DNA from: Strigamia acuminata
Taxonomy: Eukaryota > Arthropoda > Chilopoda > Geophilomorpha > Linotaeniidae
DNA length: 64,000 nucleotides
Assembly (NCBI GenBank): GCA_949358305.1
Contig: OX442318.1
Location: forward strand, 4,388,501 to 4,452,500
Reading direction: 5' to 3'
Shown: piece after piece, positions 30,652-41,354 of the stretch
How the letters are laid out: the number at the start of each line of letters is the position of its first letter
How positions within the stretch are numbered: position 1 is the stretch's first letter
Notes under the pieces: model-generated
What the model was told of the DNA's origin: nothing
Database searches by the model: none
Seen by the model: only the letters and a program-made list of their open reading frames with translations
Position numbers and translations under genes: made by a program

Positions 30652-32932
30652 ATGAGATATTTGCGAATAATATCGCTGGCAACTTCTGTAGGAATGTGTG
30701 GGATTTTATACGAATATTTCAGGGACAAACACAAACAAAACATCAAGTTAGTAACGCACGGACACTTTCCTAAGAAAAACCCGAATGGCGCCTCCAATTT
30801 GATCGTGGCGAAATCAAATTTGCTCGGACATGCAATTAGTCTGTTCAAAGTGAGAGCGTGTGACCAAAAACGCGGCAAAAAACGTGACAATACTTGTGAA
30901 GGTTCTGTCGCTTTTCACAACTTCGATGACAAAAAATTAGACGAAAACTCTGACGGATTAGTCGAATTCTACAACTTGGATGCCGAAAACTCCGACGGAT
31001 TCGTCGAATTCCACAACTTGGATGCCGAAAACTTACAATTAGACGAAAACTCTAACGGATTCGTCCAATTCCACAACTTGGGTGCCGAAAACTTGCAATT
31101 AGACGAAAACTCTGACGGATTCGTCGAATTCTACAACTTGGATGCCGAAAACTCCGACGGATTCGTCGCATTTCACAACTTGGATGCCGAAAACTTACAA
31201 TTAGAAGAAAACTCTGACGGATTCGTCGCATTTCACAACTTGGATGCCGAAAACTTGCAATTAGACGAAAACTCTGACGGATTCGTCCAATTCCACAACT
31301 TGGATGCCGAAAAATCTGTCGGATTCGTCGAATTCCACAACGTAGATGCCGAAAACTTGCAATTAGACGAAAACTCTGACGGATTCATCGAATTCCACAA
31401 CGTAGATGCCGAAAACTTGCAATTAGACGAAAACTCCGACGGATTCGTCGAATTCCAGAACTACGATGCTGCCGAAGACTCGGGATATATTCCGCCGAAA
31501 AGCGAACCCGAAGACGAAGAATACTTGGACAGTCCACGCGAGCATTACGTCGATGACGACGAGGAAGAAGAAAAAGAAATTGAAATCTATCCCGTAGTTT
31601 GTGACAAAAACATTCCACTGAGACGTTTCCAAGACGCTTCCGAAGAGGGACAATTCATCATCGAGTATGTGGATTTCGGCGTTTGTTACATCGGCGAAAG
31701 TCGGTTGCCCCTTTGGACTTTCGAGCGTGTTTCGTGCGAAAATGTCGAGGAAATCAGACACCGGCATTGGGAACTCATTAACATCGAACCAAAAGTCCCC
31801 GACAAGTTCCAATGTTGTTTCGATTATTGCACAAACAATGAATTCGACGTCGTACGAATAGGAGACAAAGATCTTTATCCGCCCAAATGTCAAGGAGAGG
31901 TAAGAATAAGAAATATTTTTATTAATAATTAAGACTTAGAAATAAAACAAATGCGGAGAAGATCAATACGCAAACGTATACGATTGTATATCCGGATTTA
32001 TCATCTTTAATGGTTTCCAATGAGGGAATTGAATTTTGATCGTCTTTAGTGGTTTCCAATGGCGGCGGTGTTGTCTGAGGTGATGGCGACGGTGTTTTGT
32101 TGTTTTTAGATATGTTTAGTAGGTGGCGTCTCGCAGAGTTGGTATTTCCGGTTGGTTTGACTAACGGAGAATTATTTTTAATGTTTTGTTTCTTTGCTCG
32201 TGATGCTCGTATTTCGCGATTTAATTTTTTGCGGGTATTGTTCAGCAAGATAGAGTCACGGAACGTAAAGTTTTTGCTTCGGTTGACTAGTTTGGTTTTG
32301 GTTAGGCTTAAAATTTTTGCTGCGGACATAGTTGGATGGTTTTCGATGTTTATGGAAATGTGATTTTTAATTCTTTCGTGGAGATATAAGTAGTAATCAA
32401 GTACATACGTCGCGCTGACGTTTTTTGTGACACGTTGGTGTATCGTTACTAATTTTGCATTTTTTTCTATTTCCAGTTCAGTTGTGAATTCTGCGAATAT
32501 TCTAGATTTTGGGGCGTTTTCTTCGATTACGTTAAGTTTCTGACATACAAGTACGACAAAGTGTACATTTGGTCGTCCGTCTTATACGAACTTGAGTATA
32601 AATAAATTAATTAAAATTCTATGTGCAATAGTTATTTTTTTGTTTGTTTGCGCAGGACGGACGAGTGCGGCGAACCAATCCAGCTCGAGTGTGGCGACGT
32701 TCCAATCCCATCCCACTTTTTGAAGGTGATATTCTGTGATAATGGCGACGGGACGTGTCGACTCGAATGCTACAAAATAAGAAACGAACCGAACCAAACC
32801 GAATACCTGGAATTGATGGATTACTACTCAAACAGAGAGGAATTGGAGCAAATAACCGGGTTTAAAATATTTGATCCGGTTCCAAAGAAAGCCATCAAAC
32901 AGAAAACCAGACACCCGTGCTTCGTCCCTTGA
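30652..32932 (+). CDS. Endonuclease G-like array copy 14, with 20-residue linker repeats
   Basis: Exons are 30652-31899, 32477-32595 and 32656-32932, about 547 aa, the longest copy. The leader MRYLRIISLATSVGMCGILY is followed by ISLFKVRAC. About ten degenerate repeats of DENSDGFVEFHNLDAENLQL come next, then an acidic stretch and NIPLRRF. The core is FIIEYVDFGVCYIGESRLPL, then WTFERVSCENVEE, then RHRHWE. Exon 2 encodes CEFCEYSRFWGVFFDY and IWSSVLYELE. Exon 3 encodes PSHFLKVIFCDN and CRLECYKIRNEP and ends RHPCFVP. It closes the array. Intron 1 (577 bp) contains an antisense reading frame. Confidence 0.85.
30935..31470 (+). repeat. In-frame 60-bp coding repeat in copy 14
   Basis: About ten degenerate 20-residue units DENSDGFVEFHNLDAENLQL; some are shortened by loss of NLQLDE. 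Neighbouring copies have no counterpart. Confidence 0.95.
31922..32329 (-). CDS. Nested antisense ORF, putative tail-anchored protein (unrecognised)
   Basis: A 135-residue frame lies wholly inside intron 1 of copy 14 on the opposite strand. It starts MSAAKILSLTKTKLVNRSKN, is basic and Ser/Thr/Asn/Pro-rich in the middle (TPSPSPQTTPPPLETTKDD), and ends with one hydrophobic segment, YTIVYVCVLIFSAFVLFLSL, followed by NY and a stop. A single C-terminal membrane span with a two-residue tail suggests a tail-anchored protein. AATAAA overlaps the stop codon on that strand. I recognise no family. It could be a chance frame in A/T-rich DNA or a retrocopy. Confidence 0.4.
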   Translation of the reverse strand: MSAAKILSLTKTKLVNRSKNFTFRDSILLNNTRKKLNREIRASRAKKQNIKNNSPLVKPTGNTNSARRHLLNISKNNKTPSPSPQTTPPPLETTKDDQNSIPSLETIKDDKSGYTIVYVCVLIFSAFVLFLSLNY

Positions 32933-33704
32933 GATAATTTGGAGCAGAATTTTGCAATTAAAAAATTGTGTCACTTCTGAAGAAATAAATCATTTAACTA
33001 AATTATTCGCATTTCAATTTTCACAATAAAAACATTGATAAATTCGAAGCCAGTCAACGATTTAGCACACAAATAAGCAGTTTTTCATCAAAAATGATCA
33101 TTTTAGCACGTAAAGAAGGAATTTTTACCTAAAATTGAACTTATTTTTCTAAAAAATCATCAATTTAGTACATAAAATTGCAGTTTGTTTAAAAAATCAC
33201 AAGGACAGCTCAGAACCCGCATCCACTTGCATTGGAAAAGTTGCGTGCGAAATCAGGCAGAGGCAGCATAATTCCTTCTGCAAGTTGATTTTTCAGATAC
33301 TCGAATGCTGTGTCTGTCTAGAGCAGGGCTTCCTAAAATTTTTCCACTCGCGACCCCTTTACGCCTGAGAAATTTTTTATAAGTATACATACAAATCAAA
33401 CATTTTCGCAAAAAAAAAATGGAAATAAAAAATTAGACTTTATAACTAAAATTTCTTACTACTCAAAATTTCCCGAAAAACTAAACCAAAATTGTCTAAT
33501 TACAATTTTTGTCAATCAGACTTTATTTAGTTTGTATGTTTGCATAACATAATAATAATAATAGTAATAATAATAATAATAATATAATATAATAATAATA
33601 AATAAAAAAAAATTCATTCAAAATGACCCAAAAAACAAGAAATCAAGTGAGTTATTTTTGTTTTTCAAAATATCATGTCAATATATAATAATCTCAATGT
33701 GTCT
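32933..33704. other. Spacer between the array and the DESI locus
   Basis: No coding sequence is seen. At about 33,322-33,375 the stretch gcagggcttcctaaaatttt followed by ccactcgcgaccccttt resembles an hAT-type transposon terminus. An (aat)n microsatellite lies at about 33,548-33,602. Confidence 0.5.
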
Positions 33705-36700
33705 TCACATTTCTGCTCCGTCAGGTATTGAATTCACTTTGTAATTGATTTGTTCTAATAAATGATCTAACCGGTCTGATTTCCCCTTGAATTTCCCCAG
33801 ATCAGGTCCAATCATTTTGACTAATTGAGGCACCTAAAGAAAATCAATCAATTTGAGTCACCAACTACGCCACCAAAAACCAAACCAAACTTACATCTTT
33901 ATAACTAATTTGCATGAACCGGTTCAGAGCGGTAAGAACTTTAAAACCCGCTTCTTCGTCAACGCTACCGTGAAGGTATTGCAATACGGCCGACGCCAAC
34001 TCGGTTGCAGTGTCATCAAACACCTAACAACATTAACACACAACAAATATAAAAAACTTGCCAACCACTGGCAAAATTGTTGTCTACTTCACCTCTTTGA
34101 GCCCTAAATTGTACATCAGAGCAATTCCCTTCTCGATCAATTGTGGCTTATCGCTTAAAAGACTGTTGACGGCAACTCTTGTCGTCACTCGACTATTGCT
34201 GACCGACTGAGTGCCTTTCTGCCATTCGGATATGTACAGCAGCCAATCCGAAGAACTATATGGTAGACACATATTGCAAATCTGCAAAATTTCAAGAGCG
34301 ATTAGTTCATGTGAGTGGGAGGTAAGGAATGGGGTTGCATTAGTTTGTTACCATTTTGGCTATTTCTTCTTGTTCCTCAAACCCAATGCTCTCAAACTCG
34401 TTGATGTAATTCATCAACACGTGCTCCTTCCTGTCCATGTGAAGTAAAAGAATCACATCCTCTTTGAGAGATGCAGCTTGCAGAAATTGCAGTAATGCTC
34501 TTCTGGTTGGCAATGCAACCTTGGCATCTACAAGAATTTGAGCTGAAAACAACAAAAATGATCTTCAGTGATTCTCAACTAAAGTCTGCTTGTTTACATA
34601 AACTTCTGACAAACTCCCATTGGTTGTGCATAACAAGCGCTCGAATACAAAAACTTCCATATCAATGAGTCAAAAATGGGGAGGAAATAATTTGTCGCCA
34701 TTCTCGCAATAATACGGTATTTTTGCTCCCTCAGCCGTGGCTCTTAGGGGTCGTCCATAAATTACGTAACGCCAATTTTGGGCATTTTAGACCCCCTCCC
34801 CCCTCTGTAACAAGGCCGTAACAAATTCCCAAACCCCCCCCCCCCCTAATTACGTAATAAAACTAAAATCACCCCCCCCCCCTCAAATTTTTCAAAAATC
34901 AGTCTCAAAACTGCGCATATTTTCAATTTTAAAACATTAAAAAAAAATTTTTCATGGGCCTTAACGTTATTCAGAACCCCCCCTCTCCCTTACTAATGAC
35001 CCATAACAAAATCTGAAACCCCCTCCCCCCCCTTGGAGCGTTACGTTATTTATGGACGGCCCCTTATTCGAGGGCGGCTCTTAATCCGATAAAATACTTA
35101 CTAATTAATTGCAAATGTTGACCACCTAAGGCCCACGCACCAGAATCAGTTAAAACAAATTCACGTAATTCTGACAACAGTTGCTTGTCTTCTTCGTTCA
35201 GTGTTGGCATTAATTCTTTTTCCAGGATACTGTACGCTCCAACTGCCTACAAAATAAACAATAACTACTTTAAAAACTTTGCAAAAAAAATTACACAACC
35301 TTTGTTTGAAAACAGGCAATTTCAACTATTCCTGGCCGTCTGTAGTCATCTCCGCAGACAACAAACTATATTTACGGCAAAATACTTTACCTTTGCGCAG
35401 ACTTGGTCTAGAAACTTCAATCACACGATCGTATCACCTGACCTCATTTTTCCAAAGGTCTATTGCAAGTATTAATAATTTAATTTGGATGCTCACATCT
35501 ACTTCCTTGAATACAATTGGAGGTTCTTGATTCTTTTGAGCTCTCTTCGCCGCTAGTCTTTGTTCCCAATCGCTTGGTTCGGACTCTCCGTCTTCGCCGT
35601 TTGGTTTCGCTTCCGTTTTGGCTTTTTCCAATTTTGATTCCTAGAAATTTGTAATAAAATTTGTTTCAAAATGGGAGGAAAAAATGTAATAAAATGAAAT
35701 TACCATGATTTAATCACTTTTTTTAGGAGCAGAAATTACATTACTCCCACACAAGTCTTGCACTATTTTTGACACAAATCCATGGCAATTATTTATAGAC
35801 TGCAATGCCACATTTTTAGAATTGTATAACAAAGTGATTTATTTGTATTTCTCTTAAGGTTTGGCATGTGTGGTATTTTAGAAATCATGGTGGATGTTTA
35901 GTTCTGGATTTAGACGAGATTGAGACTCTGAGAGGAGCATTGACATTGTAGCAAATGACAAAAGACAGCAACACTTTAGTCTGGGGGTGTATTAATAGAT
36001 TCAAGTGCTTGGGTTTGTCCAAATCTTAATGACATATCAGGATTTAAAGTGAAAAATATTTGAAATAATGAAAATTTTATATAAGATATATTTACAGATT
36101 TGAGAATAATTTACAAGGATACAATTGCTAGATTATGTAAAAAGTATTTTTAAAGAAATTCATGGATTTTTTTTTTAGAAATGTAGACATTTTGGATAAG
36201 GTTTTTACAGAAATTTTTTTCAAAGTGCAAGTAATTTTTATTTAAAGATTTCAGAGATTTTTCAGGATTTAAAAGATTTCTTCTAAATTTTCTCAAGATT
36301 TCCTAGATTTTTTTCAAGATTTTATAGATTTTTTCAAGATTTTCCAAGATTTTATAAATTTTTTTAAATTTCTTTCAAAATTTTGTAGATTTTTAAAATT
36401 TTTTTTCAAGATTTTGTAAATTTTTTATAATTTTTTTTCCAGATTTAATACATTTTTTCCACATTTAATAATTTTTTTAAATTTTTTTCCAGATTTTCTA
36501 CATTTTTTCAAGATTTCAGATTGAATCCTGCACCATAAACGTGCAAAAATCTCTTAAATTCCTCTTGAACAAGCCACACTTGACCTCAGTCGACATTCTC
36601 CACATCAAACCCTTGGTCACACTCATTTACCTCAATCGCCGACATTATATTTTTGATATCGTCGTCCTCTTCGAAATCCTCGGTGTCATTAACCACAGCA

Positions 36701-38855
36701 GGTCCCTGATTAAGACGCTGTTCGGCGTGCTCAACGGTGTGACGTCCGAATCGAATTCCCCGACCACCCGCTAAGCCGGTATCCAGAAGTGTCGCTAACG
36801 AATCTCCGATCGGTCTGCTCGAATTATGCAAAGAAAAATCGGATTAGAAAGCCGCGCCAATTGCTCGAGTTGGATACACAAGTAAGAGAGGCGAGAAATG
36901 ATCGGATTTCGTGTTCGAGCGTTCGTAAAAGCGAGCTATATGTGGGAAAAGACTAAATATAGATCGACTACTAAGAAAAATTCTTGGGTCTCGTTTATTT
37001 TTGGCCTTTTGGTGGGTGAACGTGATGTGTCATTTTAATTGGAGATTCAAAAAGAAATTTTATAACTGGCAACGCTAGACGAAAAATGTCCATTTTTAAG
37101 TTGTAGAGCATCGTTTGTTTAGTATTATGACATTGTATAAACAGAATGTTGATGGAAATTATAACACAAAAAGTGCATAATAAATTAGAATTATTCATTA
37201 TAATAAAAGTAGGAGACAATATCGTTATTAATAAGCTGTAGTTGTACCATTATGCGGAGAAAGTTCATTATAATTGACAAGGATTCACTTTTTATACACA
37301 TAAAGACACTTTTTAGGTCCAGAAATGGATTATCAGACCCAGAAATGGATTTTTAGACCCCAAAATAAATTTTTCAGACCCTGAAATGAATTTTTCAGAC
37401 CCCGAAATGAATTTTTCAGACACTGAAATGAATTTTTCAGACCCTGAAATAAATTCTCAGACCTTGAAATGAATTTTCAGACCCTGAAATGAATTTTTCA
37501 GACACTTTCAGACCCTGAAATGAATTTTTCAGACACTTTCAGACCCTGAAATAAATTTTTTAGACCCGTTCAAACCATGAAATTAAATTTTCAGACCCTT
37601 TCAGACCATAAAATGAATTTTTTAGACCGTCCAGACAATGAAATGATTTTTTCAGACGGTTTTAGTTCCTGAAATGAATTTTTCAGACCCTTTCAGACCC
37701 TCAAAAAAAATTTGTAGACCTTTTTAAATCCTCAAATGAATTCTTTAGACTTTTTCAGACCGTCAAATGAATTTCTTAAATCTAAAACAAAATTTTACAT
37801 TATTAAAAGAATTTTTCAGACTAATGAATACATTTTTAAGGCTAATAAATGCATTTTTTAGATCAATAAATGCATTAAGAAAAAAAAATGAAAAAACTAA
37901 TCATAGAAGATCAACTCGCATAAATAAAGCTGCAAAATCGTTTAAAGCTACAGCATGAACGAAACAATATTAAACTAAACTGCTGCCACTTTATATTTAC
38001 CAGCTATACAAGCACAATAAAAACGTCCACATTTTTCATTTTATTAAAACTGAATCACTATTTTGATTCAATATTAATTCCCTTATTCAATTTCCAACTT
38101 ACGAATCGAGTATAGTTTGCGGCAAACTAGTTATGTACTCCGGTATATTCGACCCAGTAAGAAATTTGGACACCTCTTGAGTGAAATTATTGCAGTTGTG
38201 GGAACACAAATTGTACTTGTCAGGCCTGAAAAATTGTTAAATTTTTAAATTATAAAATCCACAATTAATCATTCAACGCAACCTAAAACTAACTCACACA
38301 AAAATGGTTTCGCCCAACCCGAATATATACTCCAAAAACAAACTATAGGGAATTTGTGTTGTGCCAAGGTCTAGAATCTCATTTGGCGAGCCTAAGATCG
38401 TCGAACCCTAAAACCAAAAATATAAATAAATAAATAAATAAATAAATAAACAAATAAATGAATGAATAAATGAATAAATAAATAAACAAACTTCGTCTTT
38501 CGCAAATCGTAAAATAATCAGAAAATTATTCTTTTTATAAATTACTTTTTAATTTTCTTTTAAAGTGAAATTTTATTTATCATTTTAGATGTTTTTTATA
38601 CCGGTGTTGTACTCTCAATTCCTCCAGATCCATAAAAATATTCACGTCCATAGACCACAATTGCTGTGTGCCACAATCCATTGATTTGTTTACCTGCAAA
38701 ATGTGTGAAAATGTGTTAAATTGCACCGAAATAAACGTCTGATTTATACGTTTACCTATAACTATGTTCGATAAAGCCTTCGCTAAACCTTTAGATAGAT
38801 CGTAGATGTATAATCGGACTTGATTGTCATCGGTTGGGGATTCACTATCACTCAT
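33705..38855 (-). CDS. DESI1: PPPDE (DESI-type isopeptidase) - PUL domain fusion protein
   Basis: Eleven minus-strand exons: 38756-38855, 38602-38693, 38298-38407, 38103-38225, 36631-36817, 35497-35640, 35102-35246, 34352-34542, 34093-34281, 33895-34023 and 33705-33833. They total 1,539 bp, phases agree throughout, and the product is 512 aa. Exons 1-4 encode a PPPDE papain-like thiol peptidase: [14 protein letters not shown], then [12 protein letters not shown] with the catalytic His, then [13 protein letters not shown] with the catalytic Cys. This fold removes SUMO or ubiquitin from substrates. Exons 7-11 encode a PUL-type helical repeat domain ([28 protein letters not shown]), which in PLAA/Doa1 binds Cdc48/p97. 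PPPDE-PUL fusions are known in other eukaryotes, whereas vertebrate DESI1 lacks PUL, so the symbol is approximate. Confidence 0.82.
34747..35065. mobile_element. MITE with ggccgtccataaattacgta termini, second copy
   Basis: gggtcgtccataaattacgt at the left is inverted as acgttatttatggacggccc at the right, with C-rich runs inside each end. It is the same family as 18,017-18,465 and lies in a DESI-PUL intron just 3' of the 35,102-35,246 exon. Confidence 0.85.
36230..36530. repeat. Degenerate ~20-bp repeat (gattttttcaagattttcca)
   Basis: Irregular A/T-rich units with agattt and caagatttt cores lie in a DESI-PUL intron. Confidence 0.6.
37310..37760. repeat. ~21-26-bp tandem array (cagaccctgaaatgaatttt)
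   Basis: About 18 degenerate units alternate cagacc(c/t)tgaaatgaatttt with short gacactttcagac insertions. They lie in the 1.3-kb intron of the DESI-PUL gene. Confidence 0.85.
38410..38495. repeat. (aaat)n-type microsatellite
   Basis: A run of ataaataaataaataaataa with occasional gaat and caaa variants, in a DESI-PUL intron. Confidence 0.9.
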
Positions 38856-39336
38856 TTCGAAGCGATTTTCTTGGTCTGCAATTTAAATGACTCGGCAAGA
38901 TATCCACCACGGCAGGCAACACTAGCGAGAGAGACACGCACTTCTAAGAGTGAGTTTTTCTATGCGAGTTGTAAATCGGTGCACAGTCATCACGCCATGA
39001 TACGGCAGAAATTGAAACTAGGTGAAGTTAAATCACTTGAACAAGTCAACTGGAAAGTAAAAGATTGATAAACAAGATAGGCTGGTTATGGAAATATTAG
39101 AAATTAATTGGATTCAATTCATTTAAACGATATTAATAATAAAAATCAAAAATTCAAAAATTATTTCATTTATAACAAACTTTATCAACTTCAGTAACTT
39201 TCTCGAAACTTTGTCGTAAACAATGTCTTGGCGTAGAGACAGTGTTAGCCGGCGCGCCATTGTTATTCCTAGTAAATAAAACCCAAAAAACACAAATTTA
39301 CACATTTCTAATGTTTAAATTCTAAACGCAAAAAAA
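38856..39336. promoter_or_regulatory. Probable bidirectional promoter region between the two DESI genes
   Basis: 481 bp separates the two divergent ATGs. I see no clear TATA box; the assignment rests on gene orientation. Confidence 0.45.
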
Positions 39337-40718
39337 ATGGAAGGGATTTCCATAGCAAACGATACTCAAGTTCGAGTTTATATTTACGATTTAACCAAAG
39401 GACTGGCTAAACTCTTTTCCCAACTTCCAGTGGGTAAGATGAAACCACGAATGTTCCAATTTCCAAACCGAAGCTTGAGAATTAGAACAAATTCATCCTA
39501 ATTTTTATACATTTCCAGCTGAAAAGCGCATCAATGGACTGTGGCACACATCAGTTGTGATATTTGGCCACGAATACTTCTATGGAAACCGAGGGATCAA
39601 CACAGTGAAGCCTGGTGGAACCATTTTGGGAAATCCATTGGAAATTCTCAAGTTGGGGACCACACAAATCGAATACACGGAATTTGAAGAGTTTATTTGT
39701 GAAATGGGAGACACTAAATTCCCGTAAAAAAAATGAAAATAAAATAATAATAATTAAGAAAATCCAGAAATTTTCAATTTTCATGCATCTATTAATTAGA
39801 TCTGAAACTTATCACCTGTTTGAACACAACTGCAACAAATTCACTCAAGAACTTGTTAATTATTTAACCGGCAAGAAACTTCCTGAATATCTCCTAATTC
39901 TGCCGAGAGAAGTCATCAATACGTATACATCTTTTGCAGGGGCAGATTGACCTGTATGTATTGGCCCGATCTATCCAGATTTCCCAGTACTAAATTTGTT
40001 CCCAGTCCAGTCTTCACGCTGTGTCAGTTTTATGGCCACCGCAAGGTCCCTAGGACCCCAAAATGAAAATCAGTCATCATGTTTTATCGACTGGGCCAAT
40101 ATTACTAGACAATCTGTCCCTGGATTTGGCTTTATCCAGTTGATATTTGTAGACTAATATTCAAATTTTATGCAGACCTTTGGGCGACTCTCTGAGAAAC
40201 CTTTTGGCACCGGTTTCCTTAAAAGCCGAAATCAAAATCAGCAAAGCCGAACGAATGAAGTGGAAGGAAGTGAAAACAGGGAGAGATGTTCCAAGTTTGA
40301 AAGTTATTGGAGAGGCCATACCTCTAACAGACACTACACCAGAATGTACATCAGCATCCTGTGAGGTGATGAATGAAGATGAACAGGAGGAAGAAAAGAA
40401 TTCAGTAAGAACTGAAACAAATCTGTGACATAAAAAAATGTAGAAGCATTCTTCTTCTTCTTCTGATTTTTATTGTAGAACAGTAAACCCAATTATTTCG
40501 AACTATTGAATGAAATTAGTCAAGTTGAGGACACCAAAGAAGACAAAGACTACCCTGACTTGTGGGAACTAAAAGAATCTCTTCTGGCATCCAAAAGAAG
40601 ACAAACTTCCCCACTTGTCATAAACAATATTGATGTAAGCTCATCTGTCCACATCCACACAGCAACAAGATTGTTTTTGTGCACCCTGTTGATCACTGTT
40701 TTCAATGCTTGTCGGTGA
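39337..40718 (+). CDS. DESI1: PPPDE (DESI-type) isopeptidase paralogue, PUL-less
   Basis: Exons are 39337-39433, 39519-39723, 39800-39922, 40176-40404 and 40479-40634. Reading through the last donor gives a stop at 40,718 and about 297 aa. VRVYIYDLTKGLAK, INGLWHTSVVIFGHEYFYG (catalytic His), GGTILGNPLEI and LFEHNCNKFTQELVNYLTGK (catalytic Cys) define an intact PPPDE domain. The tail up to SPLVINNID|GTAAGC aligns with [15 protein letters not shown] of the minus-strand gene, the last exon before PUL. No PUL exon was found in the 700 bp before the oppositely oriented BAIAP3 end. It is divergent from the DESI-PUL gene; the two start codons are 481 bp apart and likely share a promoter region. Confidence 0.8.
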
Positions 40719-41354
40719 ATTTTAATGCCGACCAATGAAATTACAGACACAAACCAGGAATGACTAATGCATACTAACCATATCGCGACTAAATAAGTGC
40801 CCAATTCCCCATCACATTAAAAAAAACAGTTACGGTGAGGTTTGCAGTAGGTGGGGGGTCAAGGGGGGCACTGGCCCCCTTGTTAAGAATTAGGGGGCCC
40901 TTTTTTATGAGTATGGGGCACAAATAAATATTTTGCTTGTGGTGGAATAAAGTCTAGCCGGAAGAACTATTAATCATTAATTACTTTGTGTAGGATTCCA
41001 AATACCCTCAACTGTTGTGCTTCTTCAAGAGAGCCTGAAAGAAACTGTGATTTTTTTTTTACTAACCTGATGCCAAAATTTGAGAGATGATGATGTCTTC
41101 ATTTTTAAGTATTCCTCTTTGAGCAGATAAATAAAATTCTTTGTTGCAATGTCAGCATGTTTAATTTCATAATACAAAGCCAATAATTCAGAAGCAAACA
41201 TTAAATATTTACATTGTATATTCTTCCAAGAAAAGTTTTTATTGATTTGTGCGTTTATTTTTAGTTGATAAATTTTGAAAGAAGAGTAGAAATTTAAATA
41301 TTGATTTTTCTTTTTTAAAAATTGGATAGTAAAATATTGTTTTAATATTTTAGT
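40719..41354. other. Convergent spacer between the DESI paralogue and BAIAP3
   Basis: It contains a short repeat at about 40,834-40,912 (ggggtcaaggggggcactgg, then cccccttgttaagaa) that recurs at 46,921-46,982. No coding exon, and in particular no PUL exon, was recognised. Confidence 0.5.

Noticed and set aside
32097-32363. Plus-strand 88-codon frame in intron 1 of copy 14
   Set aside because: It is the complement of the more protein-like antisense frame 31,922-32,329 and has no family features.
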